In this document: positions 9,003 through 17,713 of the stretch, in pieces
How the letters are laid out: every line of letters starts with the position of its first letter
Numbering within the stretch: the stretch's first letter is position 1
DNA from: Proruminimicrobium sp964487915
GTDB taxonomy: Bacteria; Elusimicrobiota; Endomicrobiia; Endomicrobiales; Endomicrobiaceae
Assembly: GCA_964487915.1 (NCBI GenBank)
Contig: CAZASN010000004.1
Coordinates: forward strand, 62,001-126,000
DNA: 64,000 nt
Reading direction: 5' to 3'
Program-made: the position numbers and the translations under genes
The notes under the pieces: generated by a model
Told to the model about the DNA's origin: nothing
Seen by the model: only the letters and a program-made list of their open reading frames with translations
Databases searched by the model: none

Positions 9003-10315
9003 ATAGAACAAATTAAAAAAGATATTGATAAAGCAATCTTATCAATCCTAGATTGTTGGGAATCTGGGAAGAAATGTTTGATTATACTTGGTGCAGGTGC
9101 ATCAGCCAGTGCTAAAGTCCCAACTATGCATGAAGTATATAAGTATCTTTATCAAGAAGTGGCAAATACTCGTAAACGGACAGAAATAGAGAATATTGAT
9201 GGTTCTGATATGCTATTAGAACTTGAAAATAGACTTTGTGCATTAAAAGATTATGAAGTACCTCGTTCTATTGTTGCTATGTCATTAGGAACATTACAAA
9301 AAGCACACGAGAAAGAAGATCAAGAAAATGTAGTATATAAATATTTAGCAGAAGTATGGCATAACTTTTCAAAAGCTTTTGTACATTTGGATATACCTGT
9401 AGAAAACAATGTTATTCCACAAGATAAAAAATTCCCAACATCAGATGCTATTAAAAAAATGCATACAATATTATCTGAATATGATTCATTAATACAATTC
9501 CATTCTGACATATCAAACGAAAAAATAAAAGAACAAAAAAAATCGCCAGAAAATTTGCATGATCTTAATCCAACAAAGATGCATATGCTCGTTGCTGCTC
9601 TTGTCAAGGCAAATCTTGCTCAAGTTGTTAGTGTGAATTTTGATGGGCTTACAAGAAAAGCAATAGATGATAATAAATATATTGGTGTCGTATTAGGAGA
9701 CCCGGATAAGGTTGAAAAACATTTTCTTAAAAAAGAGCAAGACAATAATGATACTCTTAAAGAAAGTATTCCTATTATTAAGGTCTGGGGAGATGTATTT
9801 CATTCAATTTGTACCAATAATGGATGTCCTGAATCAAATGTTCGTATTCCAATTTTTAATTTAGACAAAGATAATAAGGAGAATAGATGCGAAGTTTGCA
9901 CAAAGAAGAGACAATTACAAATTTTTTTTACAGGTTATGAAGAAAAGGAAAAATCAACTAATGAATTGATGAAGGTTCTTATCAAACATATTTCTCCGCA
10001 AATTGGGAATGTAATAACAATTGGTTTTAGTGGACTTTGGGATCAATCTCTCGTTAATTTTATAGGATTACTTTGTTCAGAAATAGAACAGGAAACAAAA
10101 GTATTTGGCAATAAGATAAGGATACCATGTATTTGTATAGATACTAAAGAAACACCGCCTTTTTTACATGAGATGAATAAAAGAGATGTTATTCCTTTGC
10201 ATTTGAAATTACGTAGTAACGAATTTGCAGAATTATTTAATATAAATACATCAAAAAATGATACATCAAAAAATGATACATCAAAAAATGATACATCAAA
10301 AAATGATACATCAAA
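9003..10315 (+). CDS. SIR2-like protein with zinc ribbon, 3' end in assembly gap
   Basis: The Rossmann NAD-binding motif LIILGAGASASAKVPT has GAGAS at residues 30-34, a sirtuin-type NFD lies at 212-214 (VVSVNFDGLT) and a late GFSGLWDQSLVNF segment matches the SIR2 nucleotide-site end. Four cysteines form a ribbon: C270-x4-C275 and C296-x2-C299. Where sirtuins carry catalytic HG, this protein reads KVWGD with Trp262. The start is inferred as ATA at 9003: AGGAG lies six bases upstream, an in-frame TAG precedes it, and no ATG, GTG or TTG occurs until TTG at 9078, which would cut into the Rossmann strand. The C terminus is a TSKND repeat running into the gap. Phage-defence SIR2 domains usually destroy NAD+. 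Codons are strongly A/T-ended. Confidence 0.75.
10247..10315 (+). repeat. 15-bp coding minisatellite at assembly gap
   Basis: Four complete 15-bp units (tacatcaaaaaatga) and a 9-bp partial unit are identical and run directly into the N block. In the SIR2 frame each unit encodes Thr-Ser-Lys-Asn-Asp. The array's true copy number is hidden by the gap, which probably formed because the repeat could not be assembled. Confidence 0.95.
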
Positions 10316-10415
10316 NNNNNNNNNNNNNNNNNNNNNNNNNNNNNNNNNNNNNNNNNNNNNNNNNNNNNNNNNNNNNNNNNNNNNNNNNNNNNNNNNNNNN
10401 NNNNNNNNNNNNNNN
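10316..10415. other. Assembly gap of 100 N
   Basis: Exactly 100 N, a conventional placeholder for a gap of unknown length. The SIR2 frame enters it and the HD-domain frame leaves it, in different phases as written, so whether these are one gene or two cannot be decided here. Confidence 0.99.
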
Positions 10416-12165
10416 AATTTTTTCACATCTTTCTAACTATGATGAAATCCTTCCTGATCAAATGTGGGGAGAGTGGATAAGGGGAAAAAAAGACTTAAAA
10501 GAGTTAGTTTTACCTGCAACATATCCTTTAATTACAGAAACATCATATTTAAAAAGTTTAGAATATCTCAGACAATTAGGAATTAAAACAAAAATGAGTT
10601 TAGTTGCAGCAAGATTAGATATCGAAAAAGTAAATGAAAAAAATCATAATAGATTACAACATAGTCATGGAGCAGCTCATTTAGCCATTACGTGGTTCAA
10701 TCATTTGATTAAGACAATTCCTGTAGGCATTAGACCTTCAGAACCTGAAATGAAAAAGCTTGAGACAATTGTTTTGTTTGCTTCTTTGCATCATGATATT
10801 GGGCATTTACCTTTTACGCATTTGGCTGAAGAAATATTTGAAGAAATTCATTGGACTCTTAAGGAATGGGGCGAGGCTTTTATCCATGATGATCCAGTAC
10901 TTGCATCTTTATATTCAGATTTTAATGTGGATGTTGACAATACATTCAAAAATGCAGCAGAAAAAATAAACTTGGATGAACATATATTTAAAAGTAGAGT
11001 AGAATCTGCTATTCAAGGTTGTTCAGGTTTTGCATGGATAGATGCAATATTAAATAGTCCTTTGGATGCAGATAAACTGGATTATATATTTAGAGATTGT
11101 AATTATTTGGATCAAGGGGTACATATTACCAGAGAAAATAAAATCACGTGGATTGATGAATTTTTCAATGATACCATGGTACTTCCAAGTGGATTAGTTG
11201 CATTAGGGAAAATATCAGGTGGACATGCCTGTAATTTTCTTGAAGAAAGAATATGGTTATATAAACATCAATATAATCAACCTGCCTTTAGATGTATAGA
11301 AAGGATTGCTCGTGCAGTTATTATTAGGTGGTTATTGGAAAAAGTCCCTAAAAAAATTTTTGAAGAGCAAAAGAAAAAAATAGGTTTCATTAATATTATC
11401 GGGGATACATCTGTTAAAAAAGGTTTTGCCGCTAGAGATTTATTATGGTATTCTTTAAAAAATTTGGGAAATTCTGATAATCAAGATAATATATATAATC
11501 AGGATGATATATACAATCAAGACAATCAAAGAGAATTGTTTAATCCCAGATCTTATTATAATAAAAATATAGGAGAACCAGAACTTCTCATAAAGATAGT
11601 AGCAGAATTAAAAGAAGATATTTTTGATAGGAAAGGATTGGTTTATGAATGGTTGGAACGATGTGAAAAAATATTTAAAGAATGTTTTAAATGGTCACAA
11701 TCAAGTATTAATAGTAAATCTAGAAATTTATTAGATCTTCTTTCGGATGTGGATATAACATATTCTGATTTGTTTTATATTAACCATCGTCATTTGAAAC
11801 TTGTTAGAGAAATAGCAAGAAAAATTGAAACACAACATCCATTTAGAGCTTTAATTGATATAGCAGTTTTGCCTCGTTTTTTATCATATCCATCACATAG
11901 AAAACATTCTTGGCAGAAAGAAAAAATTATTAGTGAATGTTTTGCGGTATCACATTATGATCCTGACAAATGGGGACAGTCTACAAATAAATGGATTCCA
12001 ATGTCTGAAAGTGCATTTTCAGAAAAAGATAAAAATAGAAATCTTAGAATATTGATTGTTTCCCCTTATCCAAATGACCCAGAAGTAGCATATACTGTTG
12101 ATATATTTCGTAATTATTGCCGTATTGAGGGTATAGAAGTTTCAGATGTTGATAATAGTTGTTAA
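10416..12165 (+). CDS. HD-domain phosphohydrolase (SAMHD1/dGTPase-like), 5' end in gap
   Basis: About 582 residues follow the gap in frame from 10417. The metal-binding pattern of HD dNTP triphosphohydrolases is present in order: RLQHSHGAAHLA, then LHHDIGHLPFTH and later DADKLDYIFRDC. This order is typical of SAMHD1, bacterial dGTPases and related proteins that hydrolyse dNTPs or other nucleotides. The C-terminal third is unfamiliar and carries a short NQDD/YNQDN repeat near 11478-11530. It may be fused to the SIR2-like protein or be a separate gene whose start lies in the gap. The next gene begins 21 bp after its stop, so they are likely cotranscribed. dNTP depletion during phage infection is a plausible but inferred role. 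Confidence 0.75.
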
Positions 12166-12186
12166 TATAAAAATGGGAAAAATAAT

Positions 12187-13179
12187 ATGAAAGAATCTCA
12201 AGAACATAATTTTATGGGTATAGGTTATGATTGGTTATTAGTTCCTCAGGATATTAAAGGTATTGAATATGATGTTATTCTTAGTGTTGCTATTTTTCAT
12301 TTAAATAAAACTCAAGTTTTTACCTATCATGCATCTCTTCCACCTAAATATGCTCATATTGAACAATCTGATGTTTCTGGTACACTTGGTCTTCTTTGGC
12401 CTGTAGCTGATAAAGTTAATAATGTAAAAGCTGCTGCACTTGAACGATTAATATCGGATTCGATTCAGTGGATTCTTTCCGATCAAGATTTAAGTGTGAA
12501 GAATACTATTATTCTTTTACAAGGTCCTCTATTGCCAAAATTAAGAGGCCGCTTTCTTTATAGTGGGATTTCAAAAAACGTATCAATTCAGTCTATTACA
12601 TACCAAACTGAATGGCTAAAACGATTGGAAAATATAGAAAAAATATCAGAATTTTTGAAATCTAAACAAAAAGATGAAATTGTGGTTAGTTCGGTTTTTC
12701 CATCATTAAATGTTGATCAGAGTACTCGTTCTTGGATAGCAATTTTGGCGAAAACACAACAAATGTATCATTTTGAAACAATAACTAATATGTGGGATTA
12801 TTGTAGAGATAATAAAATTATTGATGAAAGAAAAGAAGAAATTGAAATGTTATTAAAGAATCTTTATAATGAAGATGAAAAGCTTGATATTCCATTACCT
12901 AAACCATTGGCAGAAGCTGTTTTAGCAGCAAAAAAATCTATTGAATTTGAAAAAGATGTTATTGTTTTTCAAAGATATTTTAATAGATGCAAAGGTGAGC
13001 CATTTACGGAAGAAAGTCTTAAGGGGCTCAGAGATGTATTTCCAAATATATTTCAAACAACAAATGGTAAAGTTAATTTTGAATATTTTTATGGGATATT
13101 TAAAAATAAATATGAGAGTGGTGAATTTAAGGCTGCACTAGAATACTTGAAATCCGATAAATTTACTAGTATTAGTTAA
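12187..13179 (+). CDS. Island protein of unknown function
   Basis: The 330-aa product matches nothing I recognise. It has no signal peptide or membrane segment and looks soluble, with a mixed alpha/beta N-terminal half (YDWLLVPQDIKGIEYDVILS; NTIILLQGPLLPKLRGRF) and a helical, charged C-terminal half. The start has GGGAAAAATAAT just upstream. It lies 21 bp after the HD gene and 20 bp before the next, so it is almost certainly part of the same operon, and it shares the A/T-ended codon use. Constant proximity suggests a partner or regulator of the SIR2/HD component, but no function can be assigned. Confidence 0.6.
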   Translation: MKESQEHNFMGIGYDWLLVPQDIKGIEYDVILSVAIFHLNKTQVFTYHASLPPKYAHIEQSDVSGTLGLLWPVADKVNNVKAAALERLISDSIQWILSDQDLSVKNTIILLQGPLLPKLRGRFLYSGISKNVSIQSITYQTEWLKRLENIEKISEFLKSKQKDEIVVSSVFPSLNVDQSTRSWIAILAKTQQMYHFETITNMWDYCRDNKIIDERKEEIEMLLKNLYNEDEKLDIPLPKPLAEAVLAAKKSIEFEKDVIVFQRYFNRCKGEPFTEESLKGLRDVFPNIFQTTNGKVNFEYFYGIFKNKYESGEFKAALEYLKSDKFTSIS

Positions 13180-13199
13180 TCTGTATAATAAATAATTTA

Positions 13200-14372
13200 A
13201 TGAAGGATTTAATGCAAACAGTCAGACATGCTAATTATCGTCTCTTAATGTGGGAACCACCTATTAATGATACTTTTGATTATTATTTTTCAGGAGTAAG
13301 GTATTTAAATTTATTGGTTTATGATCTTAATGTTCCAGATTGGATCAAAAAAACAATAAGTTTAACAGATGAGATATATACTACATTGGATGAAAATGAA
13401 ATCAAAAGTAAAATTAAACAGATTTTTGGCTATCTTAAAGAAGGTGGAATATGTTCTATCCCTTCATTTTTGGCACCTTGGGATCAAATTATAAATATTT
13501 GGCAAAATTCATCAGCAAAACCGATGATTTTACCTGCAAGTCATTTATTAAAAGTATTAGTTGATAACGAGTCTAATATACCAAATTTTAATTATCCCAA
13601 AATTATTCTTGGAATAATATTCGGAGATATCGCCGCAACTATATATAAAGCAAAAGTAATGAATGCCAATAATGATTTTGAAAATGAATTTAAGGCAGTA
13701 TTTGTCAATAATCCAAATATTAAAGAAATCTTTGACTTGTATAGTATGTTTAAAATTGCTGGCGATATATTCCTTAAAGGCTATATACCACAGTTGTTAG
13801 GTACAGCGTCTAAAAGTACTAAAGCACCGGATATTGTATTCAAAGATAAAAAAAAATCTTTTAAATATTATTTGGAAGTTACTAGAAAAGAACCATCTTG
13901 TTCAAAGCCAGAAAAAGATCTTGTTTGGGATGCTATAGAAGAAAAAATCGAAAAGATATCTCCGTTAACAAAATCTAAGTGGGAGCCTTGTATAATTGCG
14001 ATTGATATAACTTGTGCTGAGTGGGCTAACTCAATTGAGAGCTTAGACTCTAATATTATGCAAAAAAATAAAACAGGTTATATTTATCGATGCTTTAAGG
14101 ACGCTGAATTTAATGAACGATTGAAAAAAATGGATAATGCTTTATCTGTTTCAGCTGTACGTACAGCATATTATAGAAATAACAAATACTCTTTAGCAGG
14201 AATTCTTGCCTCCACAACACAATTAATCAAAATTAGCAACTATGGGATCTCACAGGCAAAAGGTGATACATTAATTTTGCATAAAGATTTTGAACATATA
14301 ATTCCTTCATGTATTGCAAAAAATATATTTTTAGTTGATTCTTCATGTATACCGTATAACTTGAATAATTAA
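13200..14372 (+). CDS. Island protein with possible PD-(D/E)xK-type motif
   Basis: The ORF begins with ATG at 13200, but a second in-frame ATG at 13212 has GAAGGA four bases before it, so the protein may start MQTVRHANYRLLMWEPP. The C-terminal half contains KAPDIVFKDKKKSFKYYLEV followed by TRKEPS: an Asp then, 14 residues on, Glu-Val-Thr, spaced like the D...ExK core of restriction-endonuclease-like nucleases but with Thr at the usual Lys place. The N-terminal half is mostly helical and unrecognised. It is the fourth gene of the island and its stop is followed by a 217-bp gap. A nuclease or degenerate nuclease-like scaffold is a hypothesis only. Confidence 0.5.
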   Translation: MKDLMQTVRHANYRLLMWEPPINDTFDYYFSGVRYLNLLVYDLNVPDWIKKTISLTDEIYTTLDENEIKSKIKQIFGYLKEGGICSIPSFLAPWDQIINIWQNSSAKPMILPASHLLKVLVDNESNIPNFNYPKIILGIIFGDIAATIYKAKVMNANNDFENEFKAVFVNNPNIKEIFDLYSMFKIAGDIFLKGYIPQLLGTASKSTKAPDIVFKDKKKSFKYYLEVTRKEPSCSKPEKDLVWDAIEEKIEKISPLTKSKWEPCIIAIDITCAEWANSIESLDSNIMQKNKTGYIYRCFKDAEFNERLKKMDNALSVSAVRTAYYRNNKYSLAGILASTTQLIKISNYGISQAKGDTLILHKDFEHIIPSCIAKNIFLVDSSCIPYNLNN

Positions 14373-14589
14373 ATATTAGTAATGTATTTTACAATGCTTT
14401 TGAATTTATTATTTATAAAAACACATTGGTTCGTATTTGAAAATCACATCTGAAATATATATACTTTTGAGGTTAAAAAACGAGAAATTAAATAATGGTA
14501 AAATACAGAGGTCTGGATATAGTGTAAAGATATTTTAATATCAAAATTGCAAAATATAATGTTTATATGGTGTATCAAAGGGAACTTTT

Positions 14590-16638
14590 ATGAAAAAAGT
14601 CGAAAAACAGTCTTTTAAAGAATATTTAGCAAATGTATTATCATCAATGTATGCAAAGAATAAGTTTAATTGTGAAAATTTTTTTATTGAATGGTTTATA
14701 AAAAATGGTAAGGCATATTCTTTCTTATTTAAGAAGGACATTACTGTAACAAATTTGCAATATGCAGAACTTATTTCCCTTTTGAAAGTTCATATTAAAC
14801 CCGAGCATAGTAAATCTGCACAATTACAATTTGTTTCAAAACAGGAATTTTATAATGATTTTGGTCCAATTTTATGTGATGTTCAAATGAAAAGCAAACA
14901 GAAACCGAAAGAAATAGAAAAGGCGATAGTCAATCTTTATGGAAATACTTTAAAACAAGTTGTTGCACTTGAGCTTTTTAAGGGGTCTTGTACAGTTTTT
15001 CTTCCACCACATCTTGAATTAGATTTGTTTGCTATTTGTAGTGAATCAGGATATATTCATTCATGTGGGCATAATGTATACAGTGAACCTTTAAATAAAG
15101 CAAACACTAAAGATATTTTTAAAAAAATAGAAAAACATATTAAAAAACATTTCTCACAACATAATCGAGCATATGTTTCAATATATGCCCATGAAGATTT
15201 TACAAAATATGATAGAGAATATGCTTCAGAACTTGATGGTGGTTTGCAAAATCTAAAAATATTTGTTGAAAAATATTATATTGGTGATAAAAGATTTATA
15301 ACATTTATAAATGAATTAGAAAAGAAATTTCATAATAGAATTACTCTTCAAGGACCTGGTGATTTTAGGAAAGAACAAGAAAGAAGGGAAAACAATAAGA
15401 TGTTGGATAAATCTAGAACAATTTGGTTTATTATTGATCAAGATATAAATAGTGATATAAGATATCTTATTTGTTACGATCAGTTATATAAAAATTGTAA
15501 TCCTTTCCATATTTTTGATGAAAATAAACCAGCTTGGATTTCACATACAACTATTCCACATACAATGGTAGGGGCAATGATTAATTTAACACGTCCTTGG
15601 TGGTCTAAAAGTAAAGTTCTTGTTGGCGATCCATTTTCTGGCACAGGAACAATATGGTTGGAGTTTCAGAAATTTAAAGATATTAGTTTGTTTTGTAGTG
15701 ATATTTCACCAATTTCCGGGTTATTATCGAAGGATAATAAATTTTTTTTCACACTTAAAAGTAGTGATTTAAAGGATATTAAAAATAAATTAGAAAGATT
15801 AAAAAAAAGTACTAATATGTTAGAAGAAATGAATAAAAAAAATCCAAAAGAAAATGAAGAATATAAAATACCTGTGGATTTATATAATGAAGCTATTGAT
15901 TTGCAAAAAAATGAAGAAATTGACATACCCAAAAAAATTGTTCAGAAACTAAAAAAAATTTCATTTTTTTCAAGATTGATATTTTATCTGAATTTACGAA
16001 CAAAAATTCGTCATTACGGTGCTTTAAAAAGAGAGTCTGAAAAATGGGATGAAGCTTTTATTAAAGAACTTGATATTTTATGTTGGCAGATTGAAGAATT
16101 AAGTATTTTAAGAGATAAACAGGAAAAACAAACGATAAAAAAATATGGTAAATTTACTGAATTTATAAATACATATTCTCATGGGACAACTTTAAATAAT
16201 TTATATTTTGAGCATACTTCTGTTGTAGAAAGAAATGCAAGAGTAAAGATTAAACGAAAATTAGATGTTGTTATAACAGATCCACCATATGGTTTTAATA
16301 CAGATGAAGATTTATTGGATTTAGCAAGAACTTATGCTGAATCTATTAAAAGTATAATTGCAAGTTTACGAGATAATGGGCAATTAGTATTATGTGTTCC
16401 AGAAAAATCATACACAGGCAGACAAATTGGGGCTTTTTCTAGAAGTGGATGGTTAATTCAGCAAATAATTGCAGAATCACGAGTTTTAGGATATGAGCCT
16501 ATAATTGAAGCCCAAGTTTTTCCAAGTCCAGGCCAACTTTTTAGATCTCCATATTATTGGGAATCTGTAAGAGCATTACGCAGAACTATTTTACATTTTA
16601 GATTTAAGAAATTAAAGAAATCAAAGAAATTGGAGTAA
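14590..16638 (+). CDS. TRM11/UPF0020-like SAM-dependent methyltransferase
   Basis: The 682-aa protein has a SAM-binding motif LVGDPFSGTGTIWLEFQ preceded by TTIPHTMVGAMINLTRPWW, the order seen in TRM11/UPF0020 methyltransferases, and a catalytic DVVITDPPYGFN motif near the C terminus, the DPPY form used for exocyclic amino groups of adenine or guanine. Between them lies a long Lys-rich helical insertion (about residues 385-520). The N-terminal ~300 residues are unrecognised and may be the target-binding part. It could modify tRNA/RNA or DNA. Start: ATG at 14590 with AAAGGGA upstream. It follows a 217-bp gap after the fourth island gene, so it may have its own promoter. Codon use matches the island, not the neighbours. 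Confidence 0.7.
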   Translation: MKKVEKQSFKEYLANVLSSMYAKNKFNCENFFIEWFIKNGKAYSFLFKKDITVTNLQYAELISLLKVHIKPEHSKSAQLQFVSKQEFYNDFGPILCDVQMKSKQKPKEIEKAIVNLYGNTLKQVVALELFKGSCTVFLPPHLELDLFAICSESGYIHSCGHNVYSEPLNKANTKDIFKKIEKHIKKHFSQHNRAYVSIYAHEDFTKYDREYASELDGGLQNLKIFVEKYYIGDKRFITFINELEKKFHNRITLQGPGDFRKEQERRENNKMLDKSRTIWFIIDQDINSDIRYLICYDQLYKNCNPFHIFDENKPAWISHTTIPHTMVGAMINLTRPWWSKSKVLVGDPFSGTGTIWLEFQKFKDISLFCSDISPISGLLSKDNKFFFTLKSSDLKDIKNKLERLKKSTNMLEEMNKKNPKENEEYKIPVDLYNEAIDLQKNEEIDIPKKIVQKLKKISFFSRLIFYLNLRTKIRHYGALKRESEKWDEAFIKELDILCWQIEELSILRDKQEKQTIKKYGKFTEFINTYSHGTTLNNLYFEHTSVVERNARVKIKRKLDVVITDPPYGFNTDEDLLDLARTYAESIKSIIASLRDNGQLVLCVPEKSYTGRQIGAFSRSGWLIQQIIAESRVLGYEPIIEAQVFPSPGQLFRSPYYWESVRALRRTILHFRFKKLKKSKKLE

Positions 16639-16690
16639 AACAATCGGAAAATGCGGAAATTATGACAAATAATTTCTTAACAGGTGTGTT

Positions 16691-17701
16691 GTGAATATTT
16701 TTAAAATTATAAATATAGCAAGGAAAGTTTTAGAGTATAAGCTGTTCAATAAAACGGTTCCCGTAACTGCCACATTATCTCTAACGAACAGATGTAATTC
16801 AAGATGTTCTTACTGTGCAATCCCTATAAGAAATACAAAAGAACTTTCATTAACTGAAATTAAATCAATAATAGATGTGTTATGTAATCTTGGCATTGAA
16901 AGACTTGGGCTTTGGGGCGGGGAACCTTTAGTCAGGGAAGATATCGGTGATATAGTTGACTATTGCAGAACAAAAAAATTATATATCACTATGGTCACAA
17001 ACGGATATTTAATAGACAAAAAATTAGATATTGTAAAAAAAATAGACGACATTATAATTTCTTTTGACGGATTAATAGAATGTCACGACAAAAACAGGGA
17101 AGCCGGCGCTCATGATAAAGTTTTGCAGTCAATGCGTACTTTATATGATAATAAAATAAAATTTTTTACGATAACCGTTCTGACAAAAAATAATATCCGC
17201 AGAGAAAACATAGATTACATTCTTGAACTTTCAAAAAAATATAATTTTTTTACAACTTTCCAGATACTTCATCATAATGATACACTCGGCTCCGATTATA
17301 AAAATATTTTGCCTTCACATGACGAATATATTGAAATATTAAAATATATTTACGGTAAAAAAAAGATAAATAAAAATATAGCGTCATCAGATATGTATTT
17401 TCAACATCTTTTAAGTTGGAATAATTTGCATAATATATATTTGCCTGAAAACGGTAAAAAAACAAAATGTCTGGCAGGCAAGTTATACCTTAACGTTGAT
17501 ACTGACGGTTATGTGTATCCGTGTTCAATATTAATAGGCGCAATGAAAGGCGTTAAATATGATTCAAAAAACTTATTACAAGAAATACAAAAAAATAAAA
17601 TAAACTGCGACGACTGCGTATGTGCCTGCTATGTTGAATATAATAAATTATTTGCGTTGAACGTTGCGGCTGTTTATCAGTGGTTTAAAAATCTTATATA
17701 G
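16691..17701 (+). CDS. Radical SAM protein with SPASM-like C terminus
   Basis: The 336-aa protein has C35-x3-C39-x2-C42 (CNSRCSYC) and the radical SAM follow-ups LGLWGGEPLVREDI (GGEP) and ITMVTNGY. The C terminus has CLAGKLYLNVDTDGYVYPCS and CDDCVCACY, a SPASM/Twitch-like auxiliary-cluster pattern that occurs in peptide- or lipid-modifying enzymes. The substrate is unknown. GTG at 16691 is the start used. It sits between the island and mrdA, 12 bp before the latter, so it may be cotranscribed with the cell-wall genes. Its codon use is mixed but closer to the core genes than to the island. Confidence 0.75.
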   Translation: MNIFKIINIARKVLEYKLFNKTVPVTATLSLTNRCNSRCSYCAIPIRNTKELSLTEIKSIIDVLCNLGIERLGLWGGEPLVREDIGDIVDYCRTKKLYITMVTNGYLIDKKLDIVKKIDDIIISFDGLIECHDKNREAGAHDKVLQSMRTLYDNKIKFFTITVLTKNNIRRENIDYILELSKKYNFFTTFQILHHNDTLGSDYKNILPSHDEYIEILKYIYGKKKINKNIASSDMYFQHLLSWNNLHNIYLPENGKKTKCLAGKLYLNVDTDGYVYPCSILIGAMKGVKYDSKNLLQEIQKNKINCDDCVCACYVEYNKLFALNVAAVYQWFKNLI

Positions 17702-17713
17702 AAGAGAATACAA

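Noticed and set aside
10247..10315. CRISPR-like array
   Set aside because: Units are 15 bp, contiguous, without spacers, and in frame with the SIR2-like gene.
10258..12165. One continuous ORF through the N block encoding repeated MIHQK then the HD domain
   Set aside because: The repeat is read in the SIR2 frame upstream; the MIHQK frame exists only because the 100 N are an arbitrary length.
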